A DNA stretch of 64,000 bases. Source: Lachnoclostridium sp. UBA1308 (lineage in GTDB: Bacteria > Bacillota > Clostridia > Lachnospirales > Lachnospiraceae). Shown in pieces: positions 9,548 to 19,046 of the stretch. The translations under genes and the position numbers were made by a program. The notes under the pieces were generated by a model that made no database searches, had not been told where the DNA came from, and was given only the letters and a program-made list of their open reading frames with translations. The stretch covers positions 51,776 through 115,775 of the forward strand of contig DBTU01000035.1 in assembly GCA_002307215.1 (NCBI GenBank), read 5' to 3'. Every line of letters starts with the position of its first letter. Position 1 is the stretch's first letter.

Positions 9548-9804
9548 ACTATATTGCTATATAATATAGAAACGGCTGTCATAGCACATGAAGATGGTAG
9601 TATTGATTTTTAGAAAAGGCTAGTATTAGTTTACAATCATTTTAGAGAAAACTCAAACCGGATTGTATCTACTAACGGATTATAGGAATCCAATTAATAT
9701 TTTATCTGCCTACGCTTTCAGCGAAAACGAACATTCGTAAAATACTTGTACTAATAGATAACTTGAACTATCAATTTATCAAAATGATTAAGCACAATAC
9801 GTGG

Positions 9805-9832
9805 TTGTCCGTAAAAGGCGGATAAAGATAAT
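9805..9832 (+). promoter_or_regulatory. Probable promoter of the sugar ABC operon
   Basis: TTGTCC (9805-9810) and GATAAT (9827-9832) are separated by 16 bp, and the first permease starts 27 bp downstream with AAGGGGG as ribosome binding site. Confidence 0.4.
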
Positions 9833-9859
9833 ATTTGTATTATGTAAGGGGGAAAGATA

Positions 9860-10774
9860 ATGAAGGATTTTTTGCGTAACACGTGGAAGCATAGAGCACA
9901 TCTTATTATGTGTATCCCGGCAATTCTTGTGTTGTTTTTATTCAGTTATATGCCAATGGCCGGTTTGGTAATGGCGTTTAAGCAATTTGACTATGGCAAA
10001 GGCATTTGGGGCAGTAAATTTATCGGACTGGATAACTTTAAATTCCTGCTTGCTTCAGGTAAGACCTTCTGGCGAATGACATCAAATACATTAGAATATT
10101 ATGTGATATTTACTGCATTAGGAACGATCCTCAACATTGTAATTGCAATTGCAATTGATCAGCTAGTGTTCAAACGTGTAGGAAAAGCATTTCAGAGCAT
10201 CATGATCATTCCGGTGTTCATATCCTACGCAGCTGTGCAGTTTATTGTATATGCATTTTTTAGTAATAATGGAATGATCAATAATATCGTTCAGATGTTT
10301 GGTGGAGATGTGGTTCGCTGGTATACAGATGCAAAGTCTTGGCCCGGTATATTAACGATTGTGAAGATTTGGAACGGTGTCGGATATGGATCAGTTCTTT
10401 ATATGGCTGTCCTGGCCGGTATTGACCAGCAGATGTATGAAGCAGCGCAGATTGATGGTGCGAATAAACGAAGACAGATTTGGAACATTACATTACCTCA
10501 ACTTATTCCGATGATTACAATCATGCTTTTACTTAGTGTCGGTGGTATTATGCGTTCGGATACCGGTTTGTTCTATCAGGTAACAAGGAACAGTGGTATC
10601 TTGTATTCAACAACTCAGGTTATTGATTCCTATGTTCTGAATGCCATCCTAACATCGGCCAATTTTGGGTTTACAGCCGCAGCAACATTATATCAGTCGG
10701 TTGTTGGCTTGGTGTTGATACTGGTTGCTAATGGTGTTGTCCGTAAGACGGCACCGGAAAATTCATTATTTTAA
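9860..10774 (+). CDS. Sugar ABC transporter permease, LplB-like
   Basis: 304 residues with six predicted membrane helices. The EAA loop reads EAAQIDGANKRRQIWNITLP, the contact site for the ATPase in binding-protein-dependent importers. The PMAGLVMAFKQFDYGKGI segment near the N-terminus is typical of the LplB/YteP group, which import oligosaccharides. No ATPase is encoded with it; such systems usually share an MsmX-type ATPase encoded elsewhere. Confidence 0.92.
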   Translation: MKDFLRNTWKHRAHLIMCIPAILVLFLFSYMPMAGLVMAFKQFDYGKGIWGSKFIGLDNFKFLLASGKTFWRMTSNTLEYYVIFTALGTILNIVIAIAIDQLVFKRVGKAFQSIMIIPVFISYAAVQFIVYAFFSNNGMINNIVQMFGGDVVRWYTDAKSWPGILTIVKIWNGVGYGSVLYMAVLAGIDQQMYEAAQIDGANKRRQIWNITLPQLIPMITIMLLLSVGGIMRSDTGLFYQVTRNSGILYSTTQVIDSYVLNAILTSANFGFTAAATLYQSVVGLVLILVANGVVRKTAPENSLF

Positions 10775-10797
10775 ATTGGAAAACTGGAGGAATGAAT

Positions 10798-11739
10798 ATG
10801 AGTACTTTAGCAGCAACATCCGGCGCTAAAAAAAGTAAAATAAAAATCAGAAAGAAAAAGACCGGAATAGGACAGTATATATTAGCAGCATTTCTTGGAT
10901 TTTATACCTTGTTTTGTTTATTACCGATCATATTAGTTGTTGTCGTTGCTTTTTCGGATGACAAGAGTATTTCTTCAAATGGTTTTAGTTATTTTCCAAA
11001 GAAACTTTCTATGAAAGGTTTTGAATATGTATTAAAATACGGACACCAACTTTTCGTATCCTATGGTGCTACAATTTTTATTACTGTCGTTGGAACATTT
11101 CTGGGACTTTTTATCATGAGTCTGTTTTCATTTGCACTCAGTAGAAAGGACTTCCGTTTAAGAAAGATTTTATCGATCTATTTAATGATACCTATGCTTT
11201 TTTCAGGCGGCCAGCTTGCCAGTTATCTGGTATATACAACTATGTATCATATGAAGGACAGCATTTGGCTACTTATACTTCCGCTGACGGTTTCCACAAT
11301 GAATGTTATCATTCTCCGGACTTATATCCAAACCAGTATCCCGGACGAACTGATGGATTCTGCTCGTATTGATGGTGCCGGCGAATACAGGGCCTTCTTC
11401 CAGATTGTTATACCGCTTATGAAACCTGTTCTTGCATCGGTTGGTTTCATGATGGCAACCACCTTTTGGAACGACTGGCAGAACGCATTGCTTTACATAG
11501 AAAGCCCCGGTAAGATACCGTTGCAGTTACTTTTAGTTCGTATTCAAAGGAATATTGAGTTTCTACTCAATAATAAAAACGTTTCCAGTGCAGCTTTAAT
11601 AGCAATGCAAGGCGGAATACCGGAATACTCATCTACAATGGCTACGGTTATTACGGTTATTGGACCTATCATAATAGCTTATCCATTTTTTCAGAAATAT
11701 TTTATTAAAGGACTTACCGTTGGTTCAGTAAAAGGTTGA
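10798..11739 (+). CDS. Sugar ABC transporter permease, YtcP/LplC-like
   Basis: About 313 residues with six membrane helices and an EAA loop (DSARIDGAGEYRAFFQIVIP). ATG 10798 has GGAGG 7 nt upstream; the ATG two codons earlier sits against the ribosome binding site. It forms the heterodimeric channel with the preceding LplB-like protein, 23 bp upstream. Confidence 0.92.
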   Translation: MSTLAATSGAKKSKIKIRKKKTGIGQYILAAFLGFYTLFCLLPIILVVVVAFSDDKSISSNGFSYFPKKLSMKGFEYVLKYGHQLFVSYGATIFITVVGTFLGLFIMSLFSFALSRKDFRLRKILSIYLMIPMLFSGGQLASYLVYTTMYHMKDSIWLLILPLTVSTMNVIILRTYIQTSIPDELMDSARIDGAGEYRAFFQIVIPLMKPVLASVGFMMATTFWNDWQNALLYIESPGKIPLQLLLVRIQRNIEFLLNNKNVSSAALIAMQGGIPEYSSTMATVITVIGPIIIAYPFFQKYFIKGLTVGSVKG

Positions 11740-11790
11740 TATTCATGATGCATTGCATCTTGAAATATAATATTTTAAGGGAGGATTAAT

Positions 11791-13329
11791 ATGTTAAGAA
11801 TTAAGAAATGGGGAAAGAAAGTACTCGCATTATCTTTAGTAGTTGCTGTATTTGCAACGACAGGATGTGGTACAAAAAAAGAGGAGACTCCTAGCGCCAC
11901 AGACACCACACCGGCAGCTACAAGCGCTGCAGCTACTGCAGCACCCTCAGCTGAAAAGGTTAAAATCACTGTGTACAGGCCATCCTTTAACATCGCAGCT
12001 CCTGATGCTGCTGAAGTACAGAAGGTTCAGGATGCCATCAATGCTTATATTGGCGACAAGATCAATGTTGAAATTGAAATTCATGACATTGGTAGCGGCG
12101 AGTACACTGACAAATGTAATCTTGCACTTGCTGGCGGAGAAGTTAATCTCTTCTTTACAGCTAACTGGATGCAAACAATCAAAACTGATGATGTTGTAAA
12201 ACAGAACGCTGTTTATGATCTCACAGATTTACTTCCTCAGTATGACATTTACACCGCCATTCCTGATTGGGTATGGGGCGCATCATCATTTGATGGAAAG
12301 AACTATTTCATCCCTTGCTACAAAGAGTCTGCAGAAGGTTATAACATTATGTTCCGCAAAGACTTAGCTGACAAGTATGGTTGGGATCTCACCACCGTAA
12401 AGAGTCTGAAAGATCTCGAGCCGATGCTTGCAGATTGTAAGACAGAAGGATTGAAATATCCTTACTTATCACAGAAGACCGCTATGTTCTACAGATATTA
12501 CCTTGATAAGTATGATTTCTTCAGCGGAGACAGCTTTATCGCTGTTGACAAGGATGCAGATGCTGTTGTTGATACTGTAACTTCCGCAGAATACAAAGAA
12601 TTTACATCATTAATGGGTGATTGGGCTGTTAAGGGTTACTTGAGCGAAGATGACCTTACAAAGACAACCACTGATACAACAATTCAGACTGCTGATTGGG
12701 GTATTTCATGGTGGACAGATGTTCCGAATAACGGAGAAGCTAGTTCACGTTACAGCCGTGATGTTGAGATGGCTAAGGTTACAAAGAACTGGATTCAGTC
12801 TAATACCACTTTAGGTTCTTGCTATGGTATTAGCGCAACATCTACAGAAGAGCAAGCGATTGCTTCTCTTAAGTTCTTAAGTCTGTTATATACCGATACA
12901 TCACTTTCTGATCTTTATACCTTCGGTATTGAAGGAACAGATTATACCAAAGCAGCTGATGGTACAGTTACAAAATCTGATGCCGGTTTATACAACCACA
13001 GTGCATGGGAATCGACTACTGTAACAATTCTCTCTCTTGAAACAGGCGAGCCTGCTGATAAAGTTGCTCTTTATAGTGCCTTCAATGATGGCGCAGAGAG
13101 TTCAATCGCTGCTGGTTTCAGATTTGATAAATCCTCTGTAGATGCAGAATATGCAGCATGCGTACAGGTATTTAATGAGTTTGGATATACCCTTGAGAAT
13201 GGCGGATTTGCACCTGCAGATATTGATGGCGCAATTGCTGATTATCAGAAAGCCCTTGATGATGCTGGTTATCAGAAAGTTCTTACCGCTGCTCAGACAC
13301 AGTATGATGCTTGGAAGCAGGTTAGATAA
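11791..13329 (+). CDS. Sugar ABC transporter substrate-binding lipoprotein (DUF3502-type)
   Basis: 512 residues. A lipoprotein signal (MLRIKKWGKKVLAL..., lipobox ATTGC near residue 26) is followed by a Thr/Ala/Pro-rich linker and a type 1 extracellular solute-binding fold. The C-terminal pattern of DYQKALDDAGYQKV and a terminal DAWKQ matches the DUF3502 group linked to LplB/YtcP permeases. It is probably the membrane-tethered receptor for an oligosaccharide. It is last in the operon and is followed by a strong terminator. Confidence 0.93.
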   Translation: MLRIKKWGKKVLALSLVVAVFATTGCGTKKEETPSATDTTPAATSAAATAAPSAEKVKITVYRPSFNIAAPDAAEVQKVQDAINAYIGDKINVEIEIHDIGSGEYTDKCNLALAGGEVNLFFTANWMQTIKTDDVVKQNAVYDLTDLLPQYDIYTAIPDWVWGASSFDGKNYFIPCYKESAEGYNIMFRKDLADKYGWDLTTVKSLKDLEPMLADCKTEGLKYPYLSQKTAMFYRYYLDKYDFFSGDSFIAVDKDADAVVDTVTSAEYKEFTSLMGDWAVKGYLSEDDLTKTTTDTTIQTADWGISWWTDVPNNGEASSRYSRDVEMAKVTKNWIQSNTTLGSCYGISATSTEEQAIASLKFLSLLYTDTSLSDLYTFGIEGTDYTKAADGTVTKSDAGLYNHSAWESTTVTILSLETGEPADKVALYSAFNDGAESSIAAGFRFDKSSVDAEYAACVQVFNEFGYTLENGGFAPADIDGAIADYQKALDDAGYQKVLTAAQTQYDAWKQVR

Positions 13330-13416
13330 TATGCTATCCATCAAATTATTATTAGATTCAAATCAAATATAGGATGATCGATTAGAGCAAACATAAAATC
13401 GACACTATGTTAAGTA

Positions 13417-13450
13417 AAAAGGGCATGATTCATCTGAATCATGCCCTTTT
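13417..13450 (+). terminator. Rho-independent terminator of the sugar ABC operon
   Basis: A perfect 16-bp inverted repeat (AAAAGGGCATGATTCA at 13417-13432 with its complement at 13435-13450), ending in TTTT. It lies 88 bp after the lipoprotein stop. Confidence 0.85.
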
Positions 13451-13465
13451 ATATTACACCTATAT

Positions 13466-13720
13466 TTAAGCCTCACAAAAAGGACTGGAAATCAACTTTC
13501 CGGAAGCCAACTCAATCTTACCCCTATTTCGCAAGTAGGGCTTAAGCAATCTTTGCAAAGAAGTATCTTCCGGCAATTCCTCTAAGGGAATATCTCTGCT
13601 TCCAAATACCCAATCCATAAAGCAAACACATCCTTCCAATATTCCGGGTGCAACATATGCTCTGCATAAAATGAACTATTATAACCCTCTGAATCTATTT
13701 TCTATTTTCTTCGCTACCGC
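13466..13720 (-). pseudogene. Decayed gene fragment of unknown family
   Basis: Two overlapping minus-strand frames read like protein but are broken. One (about 13579-13692) gives SSFYAEHMLHPEYWKDVFAL and then a stop. The other (13675-13466) gives MDWVFGSRDIPLEELPEDTS and runs on 30 residues to a stop. One frameshift would join them. Neither has a good start site. I do not recognise the family. A small intact 50-residue protein from ATG 13618 is the alternative. Confidence 0.3.
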
Positions 13721-13735
13721 GGTCTCATAATGAGT

Positions 13736-13800
13736 ATATCAAAAAGAGGACTGTCATTTTGATATGACCCTCCATGTTAGATTATTTCTACCATGGAGGG
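13736..13800. other. Two adjacent inverted repeats
   Basis: ATATCAAAA/TTTTGATAT (13736-13744 with 13757-13765) is followed at once by CCCTCCATG/CATGGAGGG (13768-13776 with 13792-13800). Neither has a T tract. They lie downstream of the minus-strand secreted protein and may help end or protect its transcript. Confidence 0.4.
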
Positions 13801-13886
13801 TTCACTTCATTATCCAGCCCTCTCATCTTAATTACCACTTATATTGGTATCATAATAGAGTACCCTCATAAAATTAACATGTTTTT

Positions 13887-15017
13887 CTACTTCTTTAACT
13901 GCAAATAATAGTATCCGGAAGTGTTTGTTGTTTTCTTAGTTATCTTGATATAATAGGTACCCTTCGGTAGCTTAGTGGAGGACCATGTCTGCGGTGAAAA
14001 TGTTGAATCTTCATCAACCGTATCAATATTCTTCGTTATGGAACCGCTGAATCCATTCCCGTATAATTCTAACTCTATTTTACCGGATGAAACACTTCCT
14101 GTAAATTTAATGTTAACTTCCTGACTTTTTGTAAGTGTAATTTTATACCATTCAACTTTACTTGTTTTATCTGTCGCACTTAAAAATCCAGTATATGTTT
14201 TACCGGCAGTCAGTTTCTTTGCCTTAGCCTTCGAACTTCCACTGTAATCAGTGAGAGCGGTAAATAAAGATTTAATGCGCAGTAAATCTGAAGATGAAGT
14301 CACTTTAATATAGTAGCTACCTTTCTCTACTGCAAAACATGCTTTACCATCATAATTATATACTTCATCAGAAATTGCTTTTTTGCTGCTGTTAAGAAGA
14401 GTTAATCTAGTTGAATATTCCGATTCTGTATTAATTGTAATACTTCCGGCTTTTATAGCATCCACTTCAAAATACATTGGCTTTTGTGTATCTGCATTTG
14501 CGGAGCATACCCATACCTTGTTAGTTAAGGTCTTATCTTCTCCTGAGATGAATTTGGAACTGAAGTTTATCTTATAACCATCTGTTGGTGTTACATCACT
14601 GTAATTATTAACTTTAAACTTTAAATAATAGGTCCCCGCTTCCGGTATTACGATCTCACCATTGTATGTACTAACCTTGATCTCTTTCGTACATTCAGCA
14701 TCCGAATAACAGTACAGATCAAAATATCTTGATGCAGCAGTCTCTGCAAAATCAGAAGTAAAGTATAAGATACCCTTTTGTTCAAAAGTAATAGGTAAAA
14801 CAATCTCCTCGGGATCGACCGGTACCGTAACTTCATAATTCTTTACACCGGCTATATCACTCTCGCTTCCTGTCGTCACTACATAGGTTGTAAGAACATC
14901 ACTTGCTTCTCCTGTATCAATATCCATTATATTACCTGTTGCAAACGCATTGGAAATCGGAAAACATGAAAGACTTACCATAATAACACTTAATAATACT
15001 GCAATTTTTTTCTTCAC
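13887..15017 (-). CDS. Secreted protein with PPC-type beta domains, function unknown
   Basis: 376 residues starting at GTG 15017 with GGGAGG upstream. A Sec signal peptide ends near ISNAFA (about residue 26). Three beta-rich segments of about 100 residues follow, each with the pattern of bacterial pre-peptidase C-terminal domains (aromatic-rich strands, KGTYYIKI, YYLQL at the end). No catalytic domain is visible, so it is probably a secreted carbohydrate- or protein-binding module. It is a single gene with no obvious partner. Confidence 0.8.
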   Translation of the reverse strand: MKKKIAVLLSVIMVSLSCFPISNAFATGNIMDIDTGEASDVLTTYVVTTGSESDIAGVKNYEVTVPVDPEEIVLPITFEQKGILYFTSDFAETAASRYFDLYCYSDAECTKEIKVSTYNGEIVIPEAGTYYLKFKVNNYSDVTPTDGYKINFSSKFISGEDKTLTNKVWVCSANADTQKPMYFEVDAIKAGSITINTESEYSTRLTLLNSSKKAISDEVYNYDGKACFAVEKGSYYIKVTSSSDLLRIKSLFTALTDYSGSSKAKAKKLTAGKTYTGFLSATDKTSKVEWYKITLTKSQEVNIKFTGSVSSGKIELELYGNGFSGSITKNIDTVDEDSTFSPQTWSSTKLPKGTYYIKITKKTTNTSGYYYLQLKK

Positions 15018-15274
15018 TCTAATTCCCTCCCATTCCTATTTTTACACTTAGAATTATATCTAAGTTTTCGACAACATACAATATATATTGCATATAATCA
15101 TCCTAATTTGCTATTATTTTCTTTTAAACATCACCAGCATATTTATGTTATATAAAATTATTTGAAGCATGTAGATAAGCCATCGTGCTCCTTGCAACTC
15201 GGTTTATTTTGATGTTTATTCTATGTTAAGATATTCCAATGGCAACAGGCCAAAAGAAAGGATACAGGAATCTG

Positions 15275-15502
15275 TTATGAATATTTCAAAAAACCATCTT
15301 TGGCCATTTCTATCGCTTTTTGTTCATCCATTCCACCTTTTTCAACAAATTTATCCGGACTGACAGTCACAATATTTTCCTTTGCCTTTTCTGTCAGACT
15401 GTAATCTCTGCAATAATAAAAATCTATCATCTCCAGTATCTCATCCGCCAGTTCCTTGTCAGAAGAAAAATCAACTGGATATCCAAGGGCTTCATTAAGC
15501 AT
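15275..15502 (-). CDS. Small protein of unknown function (75 aa)
   Basis: An acidic, helical frame (MLNEALGYPVDFSSDKELAD to GFLKYS) with no membrane segment or recognised motif. The ATG has no Shine-Dalgarno at normal spacing: AAAGGTGA is about 18 nt upstream. The amino-acid composition is protein-like. It may be a small gene with a poor start or the C-terminal remnant of a larger one. Confidence 0.45.
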   Translation of the reverse strand: MLNEALGYPVDFSSDKELADEILEMIDFYYCRDYSLTEKAKENIVTVSPDKFVEKGGMDEQKAIEMAKDGFLKYS

Positions 15503-15582
15503 TTTTATTACTGCAACTAATCACCTTTCGATTTAATAGTTCCATCATCGAATAAGCAGTTTAAAATTTAATATTCTCTTTA

Positions 15583-16287
15583 TTACCAAGGAATCGAATC
15601 TCCGTTATTATCAATTAACACCGGATGATCGGTACTATTGATCCCATCAAATAATGCAACCAGTTGGCAGGCTGTCTCATAAGGATCCAAATGAGCGTTG
15701 CTGCCACCCATATCTGTTCTCATCCAACCCGGATGTACTGCAAGTACCGTTATATTGTATTTCTTAAGATAATTGGATAACAGCTTCGTTCCCATATTGA
15801 GAGCCGCCTTCGACATGCAGTAATCAAATTCTTTCTCTCTCCTACAAGTACTAATACTCCCGCTCTCGGAGGAGATATTAATAATCTTAGCCGATGCGCT
15901 TTTTTTAATCAAGGGTAAAAATGCCTTAACCACTCTTAACGGCCCTAAGCTGTTCACATCATAGACAGGCAAACAGTCCTCAATATCTGCATTCTCAAGA
16001 ATCTCAAAGGAAGAGTTGTTATGGATTGCTGCATTATTAATAATAACATCTATCTTCGCTGTATGCTTTCCAACGTTGAAAGCCGCTTCTCCTACTGATG
16101 AAGAATCGGTTACTTCCAACGTGATCGGTACTAATGTTTTAGGAAATTCCAACTTCAATTCTTCAAGCATTGGAGTTGATATGTCTCGTGCTCCTGCAAA
16201 TACGGTAGCTCCATCTTCAAGATATTTTTTAGTTAAAAAAAATCCAAGCCCTCTGGTGGCCCCTGTAATTAAAACCGTCTTGTTCAT
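15583..16287 (-). CDS. Short-chain dehydrogenase/reductase
   Basis: 234 residues with a Rossmann nucleotide-binding motif TGATRGLG near the N-terminus, NNAA after strand 4, catalytic Ser in NISSESGS, YCMSK (Tyr and Lys of the active site) and HPGWMRTDMGG. GAGGAG lies 9 nt before the ATG. The length is normal for the family. The substrate is unknown and the neighbours give no clue. Confidence 0.92.
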   Translation of the reverse strand: MNKTVLITGATRGLGFFLTKKYLEDGATVFAGARDISTPMLEELKLEFPKTLVPITLEVTDSSSVGEAAFNVGKHTAKIDVIINNAAIHNNSSFEILENADIEDCLPVYDVNSLGPLRVVKAFLPLIKKSASAKIINISSESGSISTCRREKEFDYCMSKAALNMGTKLLSNYLKKYNITVLAVHPGWMRTDMGGSNAHLDPYETACQLVALFDGINSTDHPVLIDNNGDSIPW

Positions 16288-16676
16288 CGTCTTGTTCTCC
16301 TCATCTTTTTTATTCTGTATAATGCGGTTGCTACTTAATAAATAGTAATTGCTCCATTAAGAAACAGCTTAATCCTTATTATACTACATTTTCAATTACT
16401 CTAGTTAATAACTAATCTACTGATAGTTTCCTACGTACCCCAACCAGTTTTGTCAAATATTCCCGCTTTCGATTTTTGTAATATATTTACATCAATCAAA
16501 AATCCGAAACCCGGCTTTTAAGTCAGGTGCATATTCCTCACACCATTACACAGTCTGTTCCTTTCTTCCTGAAAGCATATCAAACCGAGCCACCGTAGCC
16601 CAATAGTTAGAAAGAAGTCTGGTGGCTTTTGAATATTGAGAAAGAAGGGTAAGAAGGGTATAATGGATATGAAATA
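16288..16676. other. Spacer between SDR gene and carbamate kinase
   Basis: About 390 bp, AT-rich, with no coding frame. The only structure seen is the inverted repeat at 16588-16627. Confidence 0.6.
16588..16627 (-). terminator. Possible terminator after the carbamate kinase operon
   Basis: AGCCACC (16588-16594) pairs with GGTGGCT (16621-16627) around a 26-nt loop, 50 bp beyond the carbamate kinase stop. Read on the minus strand the stem is followed only by CGGTTTG, so the T tract is weak. Confidence 0.35.
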
Positions 16677-17600
16677 TTAATTATATATAACAGTTCCGCT
16701 GGTTCCGGATATTATGTCCCTCAGTTTCGAAATTGTTCCAATTACAGCCATTCTGTTTTTCCGGTTTTCCACAAACATTTTACATGCGGATACCTTTGGA
16801 AGCATGCTACCTTTGGAAAACTGACCTTCCTGAATATATTTATCTAATTGCGATATACTGATTTTCTTCAGATTGGTCTGATCGTCCTTACCATAATTTA
16901 TTGCAACATATTCGACTCCTGTTAATATCACCAGATAGTCGGCTTCTATTTCACTCGCTATTAATTGTGCAGTATAATCCTTATCTATTACCGCATCTAC
17001 TCCTTTGAGCTCACATTCCTTTACAATTACGGGGATTCCACCACCGCCTCCTGCGATTACTATATTCCCATCATCAAGCAATTTTTTAATAACAGCAATT
17101 TCCTCAATCTTTCTCGGCATAGGAGATGGAACAACCCTTCTGTAACCTCTTGCTGAATCTTCGATGTATGGTACATTTTCTTCATTCATAAGTTTTTGTA
17201 CTTCTTCTTTCGTAAAAAAAGGACCTATGGGTTTTGTTGGTTCAATTGTAAGTACCTCGTTTTCATCGACAATAACCTGTGTAAGCACAGTTACAATATC
17301 CTTTTTAATATTTGATTTTTTCAATGTATTACCAAGTTCCTTTTGCAACTGGTAGCCAATCAACGCCTGGGTCATTGCACCGCATTCATCAATTGAACTT
17401 TCCTTAATTATATTGTGGGCACAGTGATTCTGTATTACAATTTTGCCAATCTGTGGTCCATTTCCATGCACAAGAATAATTTTGTTGTTATTTTTTATTA
17501 ACTTTACAATACATTCAGAAATATGATTTAAAATAGCACCAATATTATCCTGATTATCTTCAAGTGCATTTCCGCCTATTGCAATAACATATGTACTCAT
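16677..17600 (-). CDS. arcC: Carbamate kinase
   Basis: 307 residues of the amino-acid-kinase fold, the normal length for carbamate kinase. Visible motifs are AIGGNALE at the N-terminus, LVHGNGPQIG, and AGGGGGIPV with DKDYTAQLIA for nucleotide and phosphate binding. It transfers phosphate from carbamoyl phosphate to ADP, giving ATP and carbamate. It is the last gene of a run with FdrA, DUF1116 and DUF2877 proteins, as in the E. coli allantoin region where the same set makes and uses carbamoyl phosphate. Here it is probably the ATP-forming step of the ring-degradation pathway. Confidence 0.95.
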   Translation of the reverse strand: MSTYVIAIGGNALEDNQDNIGAILNHISECIVKLIKNNNKIILVHGNGPQIGKIVIQNHCAHNIIKESSIDECGAMTQALIGYQLQKELGNTLKKSNIKKDIVTVLTQVIVDENEVLTIEPTKPIGPFFTKEEVQKLMNEENVPYIEDSARGYRRVVPSPMPRKIEEIAVIKKLLDDGNIVIAGGGGGIPVIVKECELKGVDAVIDKDYTAQLIASEIEADYLVILTGVEYVAINYGKDDQTNLKKISISQLDKYIQEGQFSKGSMLPKVSACKMFVENRKNRMAVIGTISKLRDIISGTSGTVIYN

Positions 17601-17621
17601 ACATCTCAGCTCCGTTCGTTA

Positions 17622-19034
17622 TTATATGTTATATTTATCAACATAAGAAAGTAGAGCCTTGTAGAAGCATTCTATAGGCGGATTAACAATTCCTGCGCCT
17701 ATCTGGCCAATGCCTGCCTTTTTATGTGCAATACCTGTATTAATCACAGGAAGAGTACCGCTCTCGATTACTTTTATCATGTCTATTCCCATTGGACAGC
17801 CTTTGAAATTAAGCGCAGGGATTGCATATGACGGATTAACATCTGTACATATACTATACATTCTCTTTGATGTTGCTATGGCATCATCGGTAGTACCTCC
17901 AACAAATTGTACGATTGCCGGTGCTCCACCCATCGCAAACCCTCCGATACCCATTGTTTCCGTTATTGCACTATCACCGATATCCCTGTTAGCATCCTCT
18001 TCGGAGTATCCCGGAAAATATAAACCCTGAATGTAATTGGAATCATAATCAAACCAGCTATCGCTTCCCATTCCGCTTACCTTAATACCAAATTCAACAC
18101 CATTTCTTGCCATTACTGTCAGTATGGTTGAATATTTTACGTTCTGTCCTGCTGCCAGCATAATCCGGCATGCAGGCATTGATATATTAAGAAAATAGTG
18201 ATCATTACCTGCAATAATGGAAAGAGCTCTCATAGCCTTTTCTTTATCTTTTTCCGCCTTCAGAATTAATAGGCTTAACTGTCTGTATAATAATGATGTT
18301 GCTGCCTTATTTCTGTTATGACACTCGTCACCCATCTGCAAAGCCTGGGCTGTTATTACCTTTATATCTATGCCTTCCGTAAGCGCAAGAGCTTTCTTTA
18401 GAACCGGCATGAATTCAACTTGGAAATAGCGGAGTCTGTCCAGCACTTCTTCGGAATATGCGCCAAATCTTAATACTTTACCAATTCCCTCATTAACACT
18501 GCAATACGCATAAGTATTATTTGTAACATCTTTCACGATATGAACCGGCATTGATGGTGACAAAACTCCTGCCATCGGTCCGACAGCACCAAACTCATGA
18601 CATGGAGCAAATTCAATCTTACCGGATTCTATTAGCTTTACTACTTCCTTTTCATCCTTTGCCAGGTTTTCAAACAACACAGCCCCAATTATAGCTCCCC
18701 TCATAGGGCCGCACATATTCTTCCATTCAATTGGAGGTCCTGCATGAAGAATTGTATTAAATTTCATTTTTGGAATACAATTTATTGCAAGATCAATATC
18801 AACCAACATAGGTTTTGATGCTTTAATCCTTGCAATAACTTCTCTATTTGCCGCATCTATTTTATCCCTAATAAGCTCAACCTTATCCAAAGCCTCAATA
18901 ACATCTTTTCTTCCTCCGGCCACCGGTTTCCAATCAACACTGGTTACCTTTCTTTCCTGACTTCGGATATCAGCCGCAAATCTTTTTAGGCCAACATTAA
19001 TAACATTTAATTCTTCTTTTAACAGATTATTCAC
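17622..19034 (-). CDS. DUF1116 protein (AllG/YlbE-like carbamoyltransferase subunit)
   Basis: About 470 residues of the YlbE/DUF1116 family. Features include GPPIEWKNMCGPMRGA, CHEFGAVGPMAGV, GNDHYFLNISM and the C-terminal GAGIVNPPIECF. GTG 19034 is preferred because AGGAGG lies 8 nt upstream. In E. coli this family works with FdrA and YlbF as the oxamate carbamoyltransferase of anaerobic allantoin use, making carbamoyl phosphate from oxalurate. Here the neighbours are ring-opening amidohydrolase and allophanate hydrolase, so the carbamoyl donor is probably a ring-derived ureido acid. Adjacent to fdrA (12 bp) and carbamate kinase (21 bp). Confidence 0.85.
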   Translation of the reverse strand: MNNLLKEELNVINVGLKRFAADIRSQERKVTSVDWKPVAGGRKDVIEALDKVELIRDKIDAANREVIARIKASKPMLVDIDLAINCIPKMKFNTILHAGPPIEWKNMCGPMRGAIIGAVLFENLAKDEKEVVKLIESGKIEFAPCHEFGAVGPMAGVLSPSMPVHIVKDVTNNTYAYCSVNEGIGKVLRFGAYSEEVLDRLRYFQVEFMPVLKKALALTEGIDIKVITAQALQMGDECHNRNKAATSLLYRQLSLLILKAEKDKEKAMRALSIIAGNDHYFLNISMPACRIMLAAGQNVKYSTILTVMARNGVEFGIKVSGMGSDSWFDYDSNYIQGLYFPGYSEEDANRDIGDSAITETMGIGGFAMGGAPAIVQFVGGTTDDAIATSKRMYSICTDVNPSYAIPALNFKGCPMGIDMIKVIESGTLPVINTGIAHKKAGIGQIGAGIVNPPIECFYKALLSYVDKYNI

Positions 19035-19046
19035 TTTTAACACCTC

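Larger units (their letters stand above)
9200..9859 (+). other. 660-bp spacer between lacI and the sugar ABC operon
   Basis: No coding frame is convincing here. It contains a run of short hairpins ending in a terminator-like structure (9370-9547) and a promoter-like pair near its 3' end (9805-9832). The 9410-9515 stretch is visibly richer in G and C than its surroundings. Confidence 0.6.

Noticed and set aside
11843..12199. 118-codon plus-strand frame inside the sugar-binding lipoprotein gene
   Set aside because: It is the out-of-frame reading of the lipoprotein; composition is dominated by Leu, Gln and His from the frame shift.
13712..13730. CTACCGCGGTCTC, resembling the T-box sequence GGTACCGCG
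   Set aside because: The AGGGTGG part of the T-box, a specifier stem and a downstream antiterminator/terminator are absent, and the adjacent gene orientation does not fit.
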